A DNA stretch of 64,000 nucleotides from Nostoc sp. UHCC 0302. Its GTDB lineage: Bacteria; Cyanobacteriota; Cyanobacteriia; Cyanobacteriales; Nostocaceae. Made by a program: the position numbers and the translations under genes. The DNA lies in contig NZ_CP151099.1 in assembly GCF_038096175.1 (NCBI RefSeq), positions 3,752,501 through 3,816,500 of the forward strand. The letters run 5' to 3'. The notes under the pieces are model-generated. The model was not told the DNA's origin, searched no databases, and saw nothing but the letters and a program-made list of their open reading frames with translations. Positions 45,012 through 53,728 of this stretch are shown here, piece by piece. Position 1 is the stretch's first letter; each line of letters opens with the position of its first letter.

Positions 45012-46169
45012 TTAACGTAATGTTTTTTGCAGCTGGGGTTGCAGTGCCTGCTCACTTTGCACGATGATCCCAGGGTAATCCCAATTGATTACCCCTTGTT
45101 CATCTGGTGAAGAATTATTTTGCCACAAAACCCAACGACTGCCTTGAGGCAGAGAAGAGATGCTTTGTTGGTTTTGAGTCAGCCAAATCAAGGGGTAGTT
45201 TTCAGGAAGTTTTGTGCTGGTATCTTCTAAAGGAGTGGTTGCAGCTAGGGTTTCTAAAATAACGGAATCGCCTTTAGCTAAACCTGTAAATGCTGTCCAT
45301 AATTGCACTTGCATCTGCTGGCGTTGTGCGTAAAAATACAACGAGGCAGCAGCAATTACTGCTTGCTCAAAGTTCTCTTCTTGCCAATTAGCGGCACTGT
45401 CAAGGGCGATTATGATCTCTTGTCCACCTGTAACTATTTCTAATTCCCGCACTCGTAACTCTCCATAACGGGCGCTGGTACGCCAGTGGATTAGACGAGT
45501 AGGATCTCCTATACGATAGGGACGCAGCGATCGCACTAGCCCTGTTGTTGCTGTCTGCAAGGGTTTGCCACGGGGGTCGCCTCTTTTGCTCTCTTCTTGC
45601 CCCATTTCATCGACTAAGGGGCAGGTAGCAAGGGGTAACACGGTAGGATAAACAATTGCTGTTGCTGCACAGTCACGCTGACGGCTACACCAAAACAATC
45701 CCAAGGGCGCACCAGTTGCTAGTTCGACTGTATGCCAACGATAAACTCCCCGGCGCTGGGTGGGTTGGTAATATACCCAACGATAACTGCCTTGACTCTT
45801 TATTGTTTCAATTGCCCTGTGTACTGGTTTACCTAAGACAAAAGGCAGTATATCCTCAACTTGTAGCAAACTTACAGGCTGCTTTGTCTGATTGCAGATT
45901 TCTAATTCTACAGTCAGTTCGTCTCCTGCTGACACAGGCTGGATAGGATGGCGATGGACAGTTAGACCAATGAGCGATCGCGGTGGTAAGACAGCCGCTA
46001 CACCTAAAAGGGCAAGACTAACGCCGCTAATAGCGTAAAGCCAGCCTGCCATCGTATTAATAGCAGCCCCAAAAAAACAAATAGCAATTATTGCTAGTAC
46101 ATAACCGCTGTATGTAGGAGTACAAGCGCGGGTTTCTAGCCAGTTGGTGATGGGTTTAATGATTTTCAT
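45012..46169 (-). CDS. DUF58 domain membrane protein
   Basis: The 385-residue protein has two N-terminal membrane helices (SGYVLAIIAICFFGAAIN; LYAISGVSLALLGVAAVL), a beta-rich extracytoplasmic part and the DUF58 core in the cytoplasm: SLRPYRIGDPTRLIHWRTSA and RVRELEIVTGGQ followed by a von Willebrand A-like strand IIIALDSAANW. DUF58 proteins often pair with MoxR ATPases and transglutaminase-like proteins in envelope complex assembly; no such partner is adjacent here. ATG 46169. Confidence 0.86.
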   Translation of the reverse strand: MKIIKPITNWLETRACTPTYSGYVLAIIAICFFGAAINTMAGWLYAISGVSLALLGVAAVLPPRSLIGLTVHRHPIQPVSAGDELTVELEICNQTKQPVSLLQVEDILPFVLGKPVHRAIETIKSQGSYRWVYYQPTQRRGVYRWHTVELATGAPLGLFWCSRQRDCAATAIVYPTVLPLATCPLVDEMGQEESKRGDPRGKPLQTATTGLVRSLRPYRIGDPTRLIHWRTSARYGELRVRELEIVTGGQEIIIALDSAANWQEENFEQAVIAAASLYFYAQRQQMQVQLWTAFTGLAKGDSVILETLAATTPLEDTSTKLPENYPLIWLTQNQQSISSLPQGSRWVLWQNNSSPDEQGVINWDYPGIIVQSEQALQPQLQKTLR

Positions 46170-46398
46170 AGTTTCCTTTTTAACCCAACATCACCGGAAA
46201 TTCACAGTATTCCTAAGTTTTGCTAAAGACAAGCGTATCAAAAGGGTGCAATGCGATCACATTTGTCTCGTGTCCTGATGGAATTAATAGGCGATCATAC
46301 TATAAATTTGTGCTGCAAATTAGCGATCGCTTCCTACTGCTAACCTTTTAACTATATCTTTACTGACAACTTGACGAGTTAACGTTACGCAACGTTGA

Positions 46399-46671
46399 TT
46401 ATGCTGATTCTAGATGAGTAACCGGAATTAGTTCGGTTCTTTCAGGGAGTTTCGCTCCAGTTGCAACAGCATGAACCGCATGAAGAATATCAGCTGAGTA
46501 GTACCGATTGCCGCACGTATCACAAACACCGATTGTTACATCTTCAAGGATGACAAATCCATCTTTATGTTTAAATGCCTCCCGCTTGACAGTTCGGGGT
46601 TGAACGGTTCCTTCGCAATACTCACATCTATATCCATACATACGGCTAGCCCTCAAGCTTAGTGACTTCAT
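46399..46671 (-). CDS. YgiT-type zinc-finger protein, probable antitoxin
   Basis: The 90-residue MqsA/YgiT-type protein has two CxxC pairs (YRCEYCEGT and GVCDTCGNRYY) that bind Zn, followed by a short tail (AVATGAKLPERTEL). In E. coli MqsA the same finger caps the toxin and a C-terminal HTH represses the operon; the HTH is missing here. It overlaps the upstream DUF4258 gene by 26 bp on the same strand. DUF4258/YgiT pairs are common in cyanobacterial genomes and presumed toxin-antitoxin modules. ATG 46671; ATG 46641 is an alternative. Confidence 0.82.
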   Translation of the reverse strand: MKSLSLRASRMYGYRCEYCEGTVQPRTVKREAFKHKDGFVILEDVTIGVCDTCGNRYYSADILHAVHAVATGAKLPERTELIPVTHLESA

Positions 46672-46978
46672 AAACAGTGATAATCAGATAACGTCCAGTG
46701 CTTGCGAAACGCCCAACAATCCCAACAGGCGTTTGTTGATCTAATGCAGTTCCTACTACTATATATTTTGTTCCTCTTGGGTCATCTTTTTCAACTCGAA
46801 TGACTTGACCTTTCAGAACCGCCTCTTCCACATCTAAAATCGTCAGCATATCCTCAGCCATTTCTTCCATTGCATGGGCTGACATATCATATTGGCGGAG
46901 TCTAATCTTTTCTCTGATACGGTCGATATCACTCCGAGGCACTTGTTTGTTCAGGTAATATTTTACTAATGATACCAA
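46646..46978 (-). CDS. DUF4258 protein, probable toxin partner
   Basis: The 110-residue protein has the DUF4258 pattern: IDRIREKIRLRQYDMSAHAM with the conserved His, then DVEEAVLKGQVIRVEKDD, GTKYIVVG and a terminal RYLIITVYE strand. DUF4258 proteins have a RelE-like or SymE-like small fold and are usually encoded before a YgiT-type finger gene, as here. The toxin role is inferred from context. The start is a TTG at 46978; an N-terminal extension of about 15 residues precedes the family core, so the true start may lie slightly downstream. Confidence 0.78.
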   Translation of the reverse strand: MVSLVKYYLNKQVPRSDIDRIREKIRLRQYDMSAHAMEEMAEDMLTILDVEEAVLKGQVIRVEKDDPRGTKYIVVGTALDQQTPVGIVGRFASTGRYLIITVYEVTKLEG

Positions 46979-47102
46979 GTCTTAAGACTACACCTTGTGA
47001 TGCTCAACAGTTGCTATTCAGGAATTTGAGTAATCACTTTTCAAATTGAGTGCCATGTATAAGAAAATATGCTTCCACTAAGGTCTAGATACTCTGACAT
47101 TC

Positions 47103-48227
47103 TCAAAGAAGATACTGCGCCAGTTGCTCATGAGTGGGAACATCAGCAGGTTGAAAGGTTTTGAGGTCTATTTTTGATGGTTGGGCTAATGCTGCTAAAC
47201 GGTTACATTGAATAGCAATACAACGATCAAAGATATTTCTCACAAATCTACCATTTCCAAGTTCTCCTATTTGATGTTCAAATTGATTAACTAAGAGACG
47301 CACTCCTTCCAAAGTCTTCTCTGAGAACAGATAGCCGTGCTGTTCACACCTGACTTTAAAAATCTCGGTTAACTCGGACGGACAATAGTCTTCAAAATGA
47401 ATCGACCTTGCAAATCTGGACTTTAGACCAGGATTAGATTCAATAAATCGAGACATTTCCCCTTTATATCCTGCAACAATAACTACCAGATCATCTCTGT
47501 GGTCTTCCATCATTTTTAAAAGAGTATTGATTGCCTCTTGTCCGTACATATCGCCGCGTCCGTCTGGAACAAGGGAGTAAGCCTCATCAATAAAAAGTAC
47601 ACCACCAAGAGCAGATTCAACTACTTTTGCTGTTTTGGGTGCTGTTTGTCCCAAGTATTCTGCAACTAAATTAGTCCGGTCCACTTCAAGAAAATGGCCT
47701 TTTGATAGAACACCAAGATTTTTGTATATCTCGCCTAAAATCCTAGCTACTGTGGTTTTGCCTGTTCCGGGATTTCCTGTGAATACGAGGTGTCTAGTGA
47801 TTGAAGGAGCTTTTATACCTGCTTGAGCTTGCATCTGGGCTACTTTTGCAATATTTACCAACTCTTGAACGGTAGATTTGACAGCACTTAGTCCAGTTAA
47901 TGAATGAAGTTGATCTAAACATAGCTGAAGCTCATTAGTGACTACTTCAGGTTGATTAGCATTAATGTGAGGTTGCTTCTGAACCTCTTTATAGACTTCT
48001 GCTGCCCATTCGTTGCCTATTTGTTTAATGTGAGAACCTAATAGGTTACGAGCTGTTTTTATTGCATTTTCTTTAGTAGGAGCTTCAGCAAAAAACAAGC
48101 AATCAATCTCTAATTGCTTTTCAGGCTTTTCTAGAAAATTATAAGCATCATCAATGGTACTCCAAGCAGCCCATAACCAAGAATTACCTGAAGCACAGAT
48201 ACTAAAGACTGTAGAATCCCACGACAT
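47103..48227 (-). CDS. CbbX/SpoVK-like AAA+ ATPase
   Basis: The 374-residue protein has an unusual N-terminal 90 residues (STVFSICASGNSWLWAAWST, with Trp-rich and Ala-rich segments) and a CbxX/CfqX-type AAA+ domain: LTGLSAVKSTVQELVNIAKV, Walker A GNPGTGKTTVARILG, Walker B VLFIDEAYSLVPDG, sensor VIVAGYKGEM and the arginine-containing NPGLKSRFAR. Relatives include the rubisco activase CbbX and sporulation SpoVK, but no rubisco gene is nearby. ATG 48227 is preferred over GTG 48251. Partner unknown; the upstream pair is unrelated. Confidence 0.82.
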   Translation of the reverse strand: MSWDSTVFSICASGNSWLWAAWSTIDDAYNFLEKPEKQLEIDCLFFAEAPTKENAIKTARNLLGSHIKQIGNEWAAEVYKEVQKQPHINANQPEVVTNELQLCLDQLHSLTGLSAVKSTVQELVNIAKVAQMQAQAGIKAPSITRHLVFTGNPGTGKTTVARILGEIYKNLGVLSKGHFLEVDRTNLVAEYLGQTAPKTAKVVESALGGVLFIDEAYSLVPDGRGDMYGQEAINTLLKMMEDHRDDLVVIVAGYKGEMSRFIESNPGLKSRFARSIHFEDYCPSELTEIFKVRCEQHGYLFSEKTLEGVRLLVNQFEHQIGELGNGRFVRNIFDRCIAIQCNRLAALAQPSKIDLKTFQPADVPTHEQLAQYLL

Positions 48228-48315
48228 ATATATACACCAGACAGTGAACACAATGAATTACACAGTGTTATGTTACCCACTCAGGTATTAAGATATTCAT
48301 TTTTTTATTACTACA

Positions 48316-48345
48316 AAATAAAAAGCCCGCATGAGCGGACTTTCT
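48316..48345 (-). terminator. Rho-independent terminator of typA
   Basis: The minus strand reads AGTCCGC-TCAT-GCGGGCT followed by TTTTTATTTT, a 7-bp stem (one G-T pair) with a 4-nt loop and a U-run, 25 bp after the typA stop codon. Confidence 0.85.
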
Positions 48346-48369
48346 AAATCAATTAAGTTATTCCTTTAC

Positions 48370-50160
48370 TTAGCGTTTCGCTAACTTCTTCGACATCTTA
48401 CGCAGACGAATAGATTTAGGTGTAACTTCCACCAACTCATCTGGGCCGATATATTCCAAAGCACGCTCTAGGCTCATGTCTATTGGTGCTTGCAGTTGCA
48501 CGAGTTCATCGCCACCAGCGGCGCGGTGGTTGGTTAACTGCTTAGTCTTACAAACGTTCAGTTCCAAGTCTTGAGGACGATTGTGTTCTCCCACAATCAT
48601 GCCTCTGTAAACCTTAGTCCCAGGAGTAATAAAGAATGCTCCTCTATCTTCAGCGTTTTTCATGGCGTAGAAGGTAGAAACACCTTCTTCAAAGGAGATC
48701 AGAACACCTTTATTACGGGCTTCAATATCACCACTAAGTTGACGGTAATCTAAGAAGCTGTGATTCATGATGCCTTCACCACGAGTCATCCGCATGAATT
48801 CACCCCGGAAACCAATCAAGCCACGGGCGGGAATCACAAACTCTAGCTGAGTGCGATCGCCATTACCTGGTTGCATATCTTGCATTTCGCCTTTACGTTG
48901 TCCCAGGCGTTCAATACAGCTACCCACTGCATCAGCAGGAATATCTAACACCAGGAGTTCGTAAGGTTCGCAAGGTTGACCGTTGACTTCGCGGTAAATT
49001 ACTTGTGGCTGAGATACTTGAAATTCGAAACCTTCCCGGCGCATGGTTTCGATTAGGATACCCAAGTGGAGTTCTCCACGACCCGAAACTAGAAATTTAT
49101 CGGGAGAATCGGTTTCTTCGACACGCAAAGCAACGTTGGTTTCTAGTTCGCGGAATAAGCGATCGCGCACTTGCCGTGATGTCACCAACTTGCCTTCTTG
49201 ACCAGCAAAGGGCGAATCGTTCACCCAGAAGGTCATTTGCAAGGTTGGTTCATCTACTTTAATTAGTGGCAAAGCTTGCGGTTCATTTGGATCAGTAATT
49301 GTTTCCCCAATGTAAGCATCAGCGAAGCCAGCCACCGCGACAATATAACCTGCGCTGGCTTCTTCCATCTCCACACGCTTCAGCCCTTCAAAGCCCATCA
49401 GCTTAGAGATTTTGGACTTGACAATTGTGCCATTTTCTGTTATCAATGCCGCTTGCTGTCCAGCACGGATAGTGCCGTTGTGAATTCTGCCAATGACAAT
49501 CCGTCCCAGGTATTCAGAATAATCTAGGGTTGTGACTTGCAATTGCAGAGGCTTGTTGACGTCGCCTACTGGTGGTGGAACGTGTTGCAGAATCGCATTA
49601 AATAAAGGTTGCATATCTACCGATTCTGCTTCCATGCTTTCTTTGGCATAACCTCCCATACCGGAGGCGAACAGATAGGTAAAATCGCATTGGTCTTCAT
49701 CTGCTCCTAATTCTAAGAACAGATCCAAAACTTTATCAACAGCAACGTGGGGGTCAGCTTGGCCACGGTCGATTTTATTAACAACAACAATAGGGCGCAA
49801 CCCTTTTTCCAAAGCTTTTTTCAGCACAAAGCGTGTTTGGGGCATGGGGCCTTCGTTGGCATCGACAATCAGAAGACATCCGTCAACCATGCCAAGTACC
49901 CGTTCAACTTCGCCACCAAAGTCAGCGTGTCCAGGAGTATCGACAATATTAATGAGCGTGTCTTTGTAGCGAACCGCTGTATTTTTGGACAGGATAGTAA
50001 TACCCCGTTCACGTTCTAGAGCGTTGGAGTCCATGACGCAATCCGGAACGTCTTCACCTTCTCGGAAAATGCCGGACTGTCTGAGGAGTGCATCAACCAG
50101 GGTGGTCTTGCCGTGGTCAACGTGGGCAATAATGGCGACGTTACGAATTGGGAGCGTCAT
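48370..50160 (-). CDS. typA: Translational GTPase TypA/BipA
   Basis: A ribosome-associated GTPase needed for stress and low-temperature growth and ribosome assembly in many bacteria. At 596 residues it is full length: P-loop [13 protein letters not shown], switch [14 protein letters not shown]3 [24 protein letters not shown] ([12 protein letters not shown]) and the family C-terminal domain with [20 protein letters not shown] and [15 protein letters not shown]. Starts at ATG 50160; terminator downstream at 48316–48345. Confidence 0.96.
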   Translation of the reverse strand: MTLPIRNVAIIAHVDHGKTTLVDALLRQSGIFREGEDVPDCVMDSNALERERGITILSKNTAVRYKDTLINIVDTPGHADFGGEVERVLGMVDGCLLIVDANEGPMPQTRFVLKKALEKGLRPIVVVNKIDRGQADPHVAVDKVLDLFLELGADEDQCDFTYLFASGMGGYAKESMEAESVDMQPLFNAILQHVPPPVGDVNKPLQLQVTTLDYSEYLGRIVIGRIHNGTIRAGQQAALITENGTIVKSKISKLMGFEGLKRVEMEEASAGYIVAVAGFADAYIGETITDPNEPQALPLIKVDEPTLQMTFWVNDSPFAGQEGKLVTSRQVRDRLFRELETNVALRVEETDSPDKFLVSGRGELHLGILIETMRREGFEFQVSQPQVIYREVNGQPCEPYELLVLDIPADAVGSCIERLGQRKGEMQDMQPGNGDRTQLEFVIPARGLIGFRGEFMRMTRGEGIMNHSFLDYRQLSGDIEARNKGVLISFEEGVSTFYAMKNAEDRGAFFITPGTKVYRGMIVGEHNRPQDLELNVCKTKQLTNHRAAGGDELVQLQAPIDMSLERALEYIGPDELVEVTPKSIRLRKMSKKLAKR

Positions 50161-50635
50161 AGAGGCTTTTGGTGAACTCTTGAGGGGTTTGTTAGATTTA
50201 CATTTGTATGCGAGGCTGTTTTAACAGAATTGGGGATGATTAGCAAACTCTGTAAAGAACCTTTAATAATTCTAGCGTAATCGTCACAATTCCAGAGAGT
50301 TTTTATTAATGCTGCTGAGGTAAGAAATTAAACTAGCTGGGAACTGTTATCGATTGCAAGGTATTAATTATGTACAATCAGAGATTTTGGGGCTGCTGTG
50401 AAACTTACAGTATTGCAACAGACATTAATACACAACCCACAAATGACTGGTAAATGCAGGTAGAGAGACTAGCGAAAAAGTATTAATTCGTTAAGCTTTG
50501 ATGTCGTGAACTACTAGATTTATATTTTTATAGTATATGTGTACTATATTAGTAAATTTAAGCTACAATATTATTTGTAATTGACCTTTAAAAAGTTCTA
50601 GAATAGCTACTCTATTTTGATTTGCGAGTCTGAGT
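50161..50635. other. Divergent upstream region of typA and the Panacea operon
   Basis: About 475 bp of AT-rich intergenic DNA with no supported gene. The one structured element is the dyad at 50529–50548, described separately. No RNA gene was recognised. Confidence 0.45.
50529..50548. promoter_or_regulatory. Perfect 7-bp dyad upstream of the Panacea operon
   Basis: TATAGTA-TATGTG-TACTATA forms a perfect inverted repeat with a 6-nt spacer, 88 nt before the Panacea start codon. It may be an operator for autoregulation of the toxin-antitoxin operon or for another regulator. Inference from position and symmetry only. Confidence 0.35.
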
Positions 50636-51223
50636 ATGATTGATTGTCTAAATGCAGCTCGCTACTTCATCGCAAGGGCTTATGAAGATAGTATGGAAGC
50701 AGAAATGACCAATATGAAAGTTCAAAAGCTTCTGTACTATGCACAAAGCTTACATTTGGCGATGTATGATGAGCCATTGTTTGAACAAGAAATACAAGCA
50801 TGGCGTTATGGCCCTGTTTGTCCTCCTGCTTACAAATTTTATAGTGAATTTGAAGCTAAACAATTACCTATTCCTAGTCAAGAATCACTATTAGAAATAC
50901 CTGATGAAAAGAAACAGCTTCTAGAAGAAGTATGGGAATATTTTGGTGGTTACCATGCTTATCGACTAAGTGATATGACCCACTTGGAGTTTCCTTGGAA
51001 GAAAGCGCGTAAGGGGTTGCTACCTGAAGCTAGCTCAACTGAGCCAATTCTTCTTGAGGACTTAAAAGCACTGGGATATCAGAAACTAGACCAAATAGAG
51101 CGTGACCATCCTGCATATCAACTCGTAATGCGCGAAGTTTTAAAGGACGCTTCTACTTCGGAATCATCAACTCGTATTCACAAAGGAGAAGTGCATGAGT
51201 GGCTCAACTCCCTTCTCGATTGA
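50636..51223 (+). CDS. Panacea-domain (DUF4065/SocA-type) antitoxin
   Basis: The 195-residue protein has the Panacea signature: AARYFIARAYEDSM, TNMKVQKLLYYAQSLHLAMY, QEIQAWRYGPVCPPAYKFYSE and YHAYRLSDMTHLEFPWKKAR. Panacea domains neutralise many unrelated toxins and are encoded next to them. Here the stop overlaps the following small gene by 29 bp, so the pair is co-translated. A short extension (about residues 165–195) follows the domain. The first recognised Panacea protein, SocA, delivers its toxin to ClpXP; other members act directly. Confidence 0.88.
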   Translation: MIDCLNAARYFIARAYEDSMEAEMTNMKVQKLLYYAQSLHLAMYDEPLFEQEIQAWRYGPVCPPAYKFYSEFEAKQLPIPSQESLLEIPDEKKQLLEEVWEYFGGYHAYRLSDMTHLEFPWKKARKGLLPEASSTEPILLEDLKALGYQKLDQIERDHPAYQLVMREVLKDASTSESSTRIHKGEVHEWLNSLLD

Positions 51224-51572
51224 AAAATCCGATAATTTTAACCGTTCTTTCAAAAAACTCGCCAAGGCTTATAGGTCAGATTTTGTTACCTGTATCGCAG
51301 AAGTTTTAGAAAATTTAATTGAAGATCAGTATCCTATTAATTCTCGTAATGAACCTTTACCTGGAAAAGTTGAATTACCTCCAGGATGGTCATTTCACAA
51401 GCTGGAGTTGAAGGTATCCAAAGGAGCTTCTGGACAAATCAGATTGATGTATTTAATTAATACAACTGATTGTGTAATCAAGCTTGTGTGGATTTATAGC
51501 CACGAGCAATTTGCAAAACGGCCCGCTGACGCAGATTTAAAGAGTATTTTTAAGGAAATTCTAGACTATTAG
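51195..51572 (+). CDS. RelE/ParE-like toxin paired with Panacea
   Basis: The 125-residue protein looks like a RelE/HigB-fold toxin: FNRSFKKLAKAYRSDFVTCI, then GWSFHKLELKVSKGASGQIRLMYLI with the Arg and strand pattern of RelE-type mRNA interferases, and VIKLVWIYSHEQFAKRP. The assignment rests on size, this strand pattern and the partner. A good Shine-Dalgarno (AAAGGAG) precedes ATG 51195. If active it should be growth-inhibitory without the Panacea partner. Confidence 0.72.
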   Translation: MSGSTPFSIEKSDNFNRSFKKLAKAYRSDFVTCIAEVLENLIEDQYPINSRNEPLPGKVELPPGWSFHKLELKVSKGASGQIRLMYLINTTDCVIKLVWIYSHEQFAKRPADADLKSIFKEILDY

Positions 51573-51706
51573 TATTTAAATTTTACCAAATAACAAAATT
51601 TATCTTTTGGGAAGCTGTTTCATATTTAACTTGCATAATTAATCGTATTAAACCTGATAAACCGCTTGTTTAATCATGTAAAATTCTTAAATGTGGTTAA
51701 GTTTAA

Positions 51707-52276
51707 TTATTTAATTTTTAACCAACTAAAAATATCTGCTGCTTGTATCTGCCAATCACTTAACACATCGAGAACAGGTAATATATCAGTATCATATTTA
51801 ACTTCTGGTAGCTTATTTGGTTTAAATACCATTACAGATTTATCATTAGGGTCAATAAACCAACCTAATTTAGTTCCTTGATTAATACAAAAAATAATTT
51901 TGTTAATCACACGGTTAGGAGATTGGTCTGGTGATAGGATTTCAATAGTCCAATCTGGGTAGCTGTCAAACCGATTCGCAATCTCTCCATCTTCATCAGT
52001 TGGGATGTGTGACCACTCAAACACTGCAATATCTGGAACTAAGGAACGTCCCTCAAAGGTACAGCGTAACTCGGTTAATGCTAAAGCGAGTTTCTGTGAT
52101 TTACCAACCTGATTGATAGTAGATGATAATTCAGTTTGAATAATACTATGTTTTCCCTGCGGCATTGGTTTTTGGTAGATGCGTCCGTCAATGTATTCAC
52201 TAGCTGGTTCGGTTTCTGGCAATTTTAGAAACTCTGCTAAGGAATGATTAGAAGATATTTTAGTTGATAGTGCCAT
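51707..52276 (-). CDS. Uma2-family putative endonuclease (DUF820), copy 1
   Basis: The 189-residue protein of the restriction-endonuclease-like Uma2 family has EYIDGRIYQKPMPQGKHSII, LVPDIAVFEWSHIP and DWTIEILSPDQSPNRVINKI followed by LGWFIDP, containing the Asp, Glu-x-Leu and Lys positions of the PD-(D/E)XK-like core. Uma2 proteins are very numerous in cyanobacteria and their role is unproven; a link to mobile DNA is often suggested. Adjacent to a second member (52345–52920). ATG 52276 is used instead of TTG 52282. Confidence 0.82.
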   Translation of the reverse strand: MALSTKISSNHSLAEFLKLPETEPASEYIDGRIYQKPMPQGKHSIIQTELSSTINQVGKSQKLALALTELRCTFEGRSLVPDIAVFEWSHIPTDEDGEIANRFDSYPDWTIEILSPDQSPNRVINKIIFCINQGTKLGWFIDPNDKSVMVFKPNKLPEVKYDTDILPVLDVLSDWQIQAADIFSWLKIK

Positions 52277-52344
52277 AAACAATTACTCCTGAATTAATCT
52301 CAGCAAATGTAGGTTATTGTTTGTAATTAATTATTAGAAAAGAT

Positions 52345-52920
52345 TTACAATAATTTAGCTAAAGCTAAGGTAAACCCAGGTACAACATCTTCACCACTCA
52401 AAATTACTGTAGCCGGGTACTGTGTAATTGAACCATCCTGGCGATATACTAAAGCTTGCTGATTTTTACTATCAATTAACCATCCCAACTTCACACCATT
52501 TGCGATATATTCTTCCATCTTGGCTTTAAGTTTTGCCAAGCTGTCATTTTTAGAACGAATTTCAATTACAAAGTCGGGTGCTAAAGGTATAAATTTGTCT
52601 TCTTGCTGATCCCAACCTTCTGGTAAGCGTCCTTTAGCAATAAAAGCAGCATCAGGCGATCGCACAGCAGTATTTGCTAATCTAAAACCAGTAGTTGGGC
52701 CGAATACTTCACCAAGATTCTGACTTTCTACCCAATTAAACAAATAAGCTCCTGCTTTTATTTCTCTATTTCCAGATATTCCACCAGTTGGAGGTATAGT
52801 TTCTAAGGTTCCATCTGCATTGCGTTCAAAGCGGAGTTCTGGGTTTTGTGAACTCATCTGCATTAATTCTTCATCAGTGACAGTGTACAAAGACTGCAAT
52901 GTTACTTTTTCGCTGTTCAT
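52345..52920 (-). CDS. Uma2-family putative endonuclease (DUF820), copy 2
   Basis: The 191-residue Uma2-family protein has LRFERNADGTLETIPPTGG, SPDAAFIAKGRLPEGW, FVIEIRSKNDSLAKLKAKME and GVKLGWLIDSKNQQALVYRQ, the PD-(D/E)XK-type core (Asp, Glu, Lys). It shares low identity with its neighbour at 51707–52276, so they are old paralogues or independent arrivals rather than a recent tandem duplication. ATG 52920; convergent neighbours on neither side. Confidence 0.83.
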   Translation of the reverse strand: MNSEKVTLQSLYTVTDEELMQMSSQNPELRFERNADGTLETIPPTGGISGNREIKAGAYLFNWVESQNLGEVFGPTTGFRLANTAVRSPDAAFIAKGRLPEGWDQQEDKFIPLAPDFVIEIRSKNDSLAKLKAKMEEYIANGVKLGWLIDSKNQQALVYRQDGSITQYPATVILSGEDVVPGFTLALAKLL

Positions 52921-53079
52921 GATGATGCCTTAGCCAGCTTGATGGATACTTCAATTTTAAGCTCATATTCTATGGCTTCTGCCCCTTTCCCTTGACTTTT
53001 GTGACCTTTGCAGTTTGTTTTAAAATTGGCATATCCCTTTATCGGTCGAGTTCTTCTGACTCCTGATTCCTTTTATAAA

Positions 53080-53652
53080 ATGCTCTCAGAACGCTTTACC
53101 ACAGCCCTTACCTACGCTACACAACTCCACGCCAAGCAAGTCCGTAAAGGTTCAGGCGTGCCTTATATTGCTCATTTATTAGGTGTCGCCAGTATTGCTT
53201 TAGAATATGGTGCAAATGAAGATGAAGCTATAGCCGCCCTGTTACACGACGCTATCGAAGATCAAGGCGGTGCTGCAACACGAGAAGAAATTCGCCGCCG
53301 CTTTGGTGACAATGTAACAGCTATTGTGGATGGTTGTACTGACGCTGACACGACGCCTAAACCCCCTTGGCGACAGCGCAAGGAAGAATATATCGCTCAT
53401 ATTCCTACAGCATCCGCCTCGGTGCTACTTGTAGCATCTGCTGATAAGCTCTACAATGCCCAATCGATTCTCAAAGATTATCGCGTGTTAGGGGAATCAC
53501 TCTGGCAACGCTTTCAGGGGGGCAAAGAAGGTACTCTGTGGTATTATCGTGAGCTTGTGAAGGTCTTTAAGCAGACTAAAACCACTGCGCTGGTTGCAGA
53601 ATTAGAACGGGTAGTTTCAGAGTTGGAAGCATTAGTATTCCATAAAGCATGA
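53080..53652 (+). CDS. HD-domain phosphohydrolase (SpoT/MESH1-like)
   Basis: The 190-residue protein has an HD metal site: YATQLHAKQVRKGSGVPYIAH, ALLHDAIEDQGG (the HD pair plus Glu), EEIRRRFGDNVTAIVDGCTDAD and VASADKLYNAQSIL. This is the RelA/SpoT hydrolase-like fold also found in small (p)ppGpp hydrolases such as MESH1; the substrate here is not shown. The synthetase domain is absent. I start at ATG 53080 because the 24 codons before it (from 53008) look like a translated leader. A terminator-like hairpin lies at 53647–53678. Confidence 0.82.
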   Translation: MLSERFTTALTYATQLHAKQVRKGSGVPYIAHLLGVASIALEYGANEDEAIAALLHDAIEDQGGAATREEIRRRFGDNVTAIVDGCTDADTTPKPPWRQRKEEYIAHIPTASASVLLVASADKLYNAQSILKDYRVLGESLWQRFQGGKEGTLWYYRELVKVFKQTKTTALVAELERVVSELEALVFHKA

Positions 53653-53678
53653 AGGCTGAAAAGTATCATCCTTCATGC
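53647..53678 (+). terminator. Hairpin after the HD-domain gene
   Basis: GCATGAAGG (53647–53655) and CCTTCATGC (53670–53678) are perfect inverted repeats around a 14-nt loop, overlapping the stop codon, followed by a T-rich stretch. It is a candidate terminator of the plus-strand gene. Confidence 0.5.
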
Positions 53679-53693
53679 TTCATATTTATTTAT

Positions 53694-53723
53694 AAAAGAC
53701 TGTAACAATAGTTACAGTCTTTT
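53694..53723. terminator. Bidirectional terminator between the HD gene and prs
   Basis: AAAAGACTGTAAC (53694–53706) and GTTACAGTCTTTT (53711–53723) form a perfect 13-bp stem with a 4-nt loop. The A and T runs at its ends serve both strands, and it lies between converging stops (53652 and 53729). Confidence 0.88.
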
Positions 53724-53728
53724 GTTTA

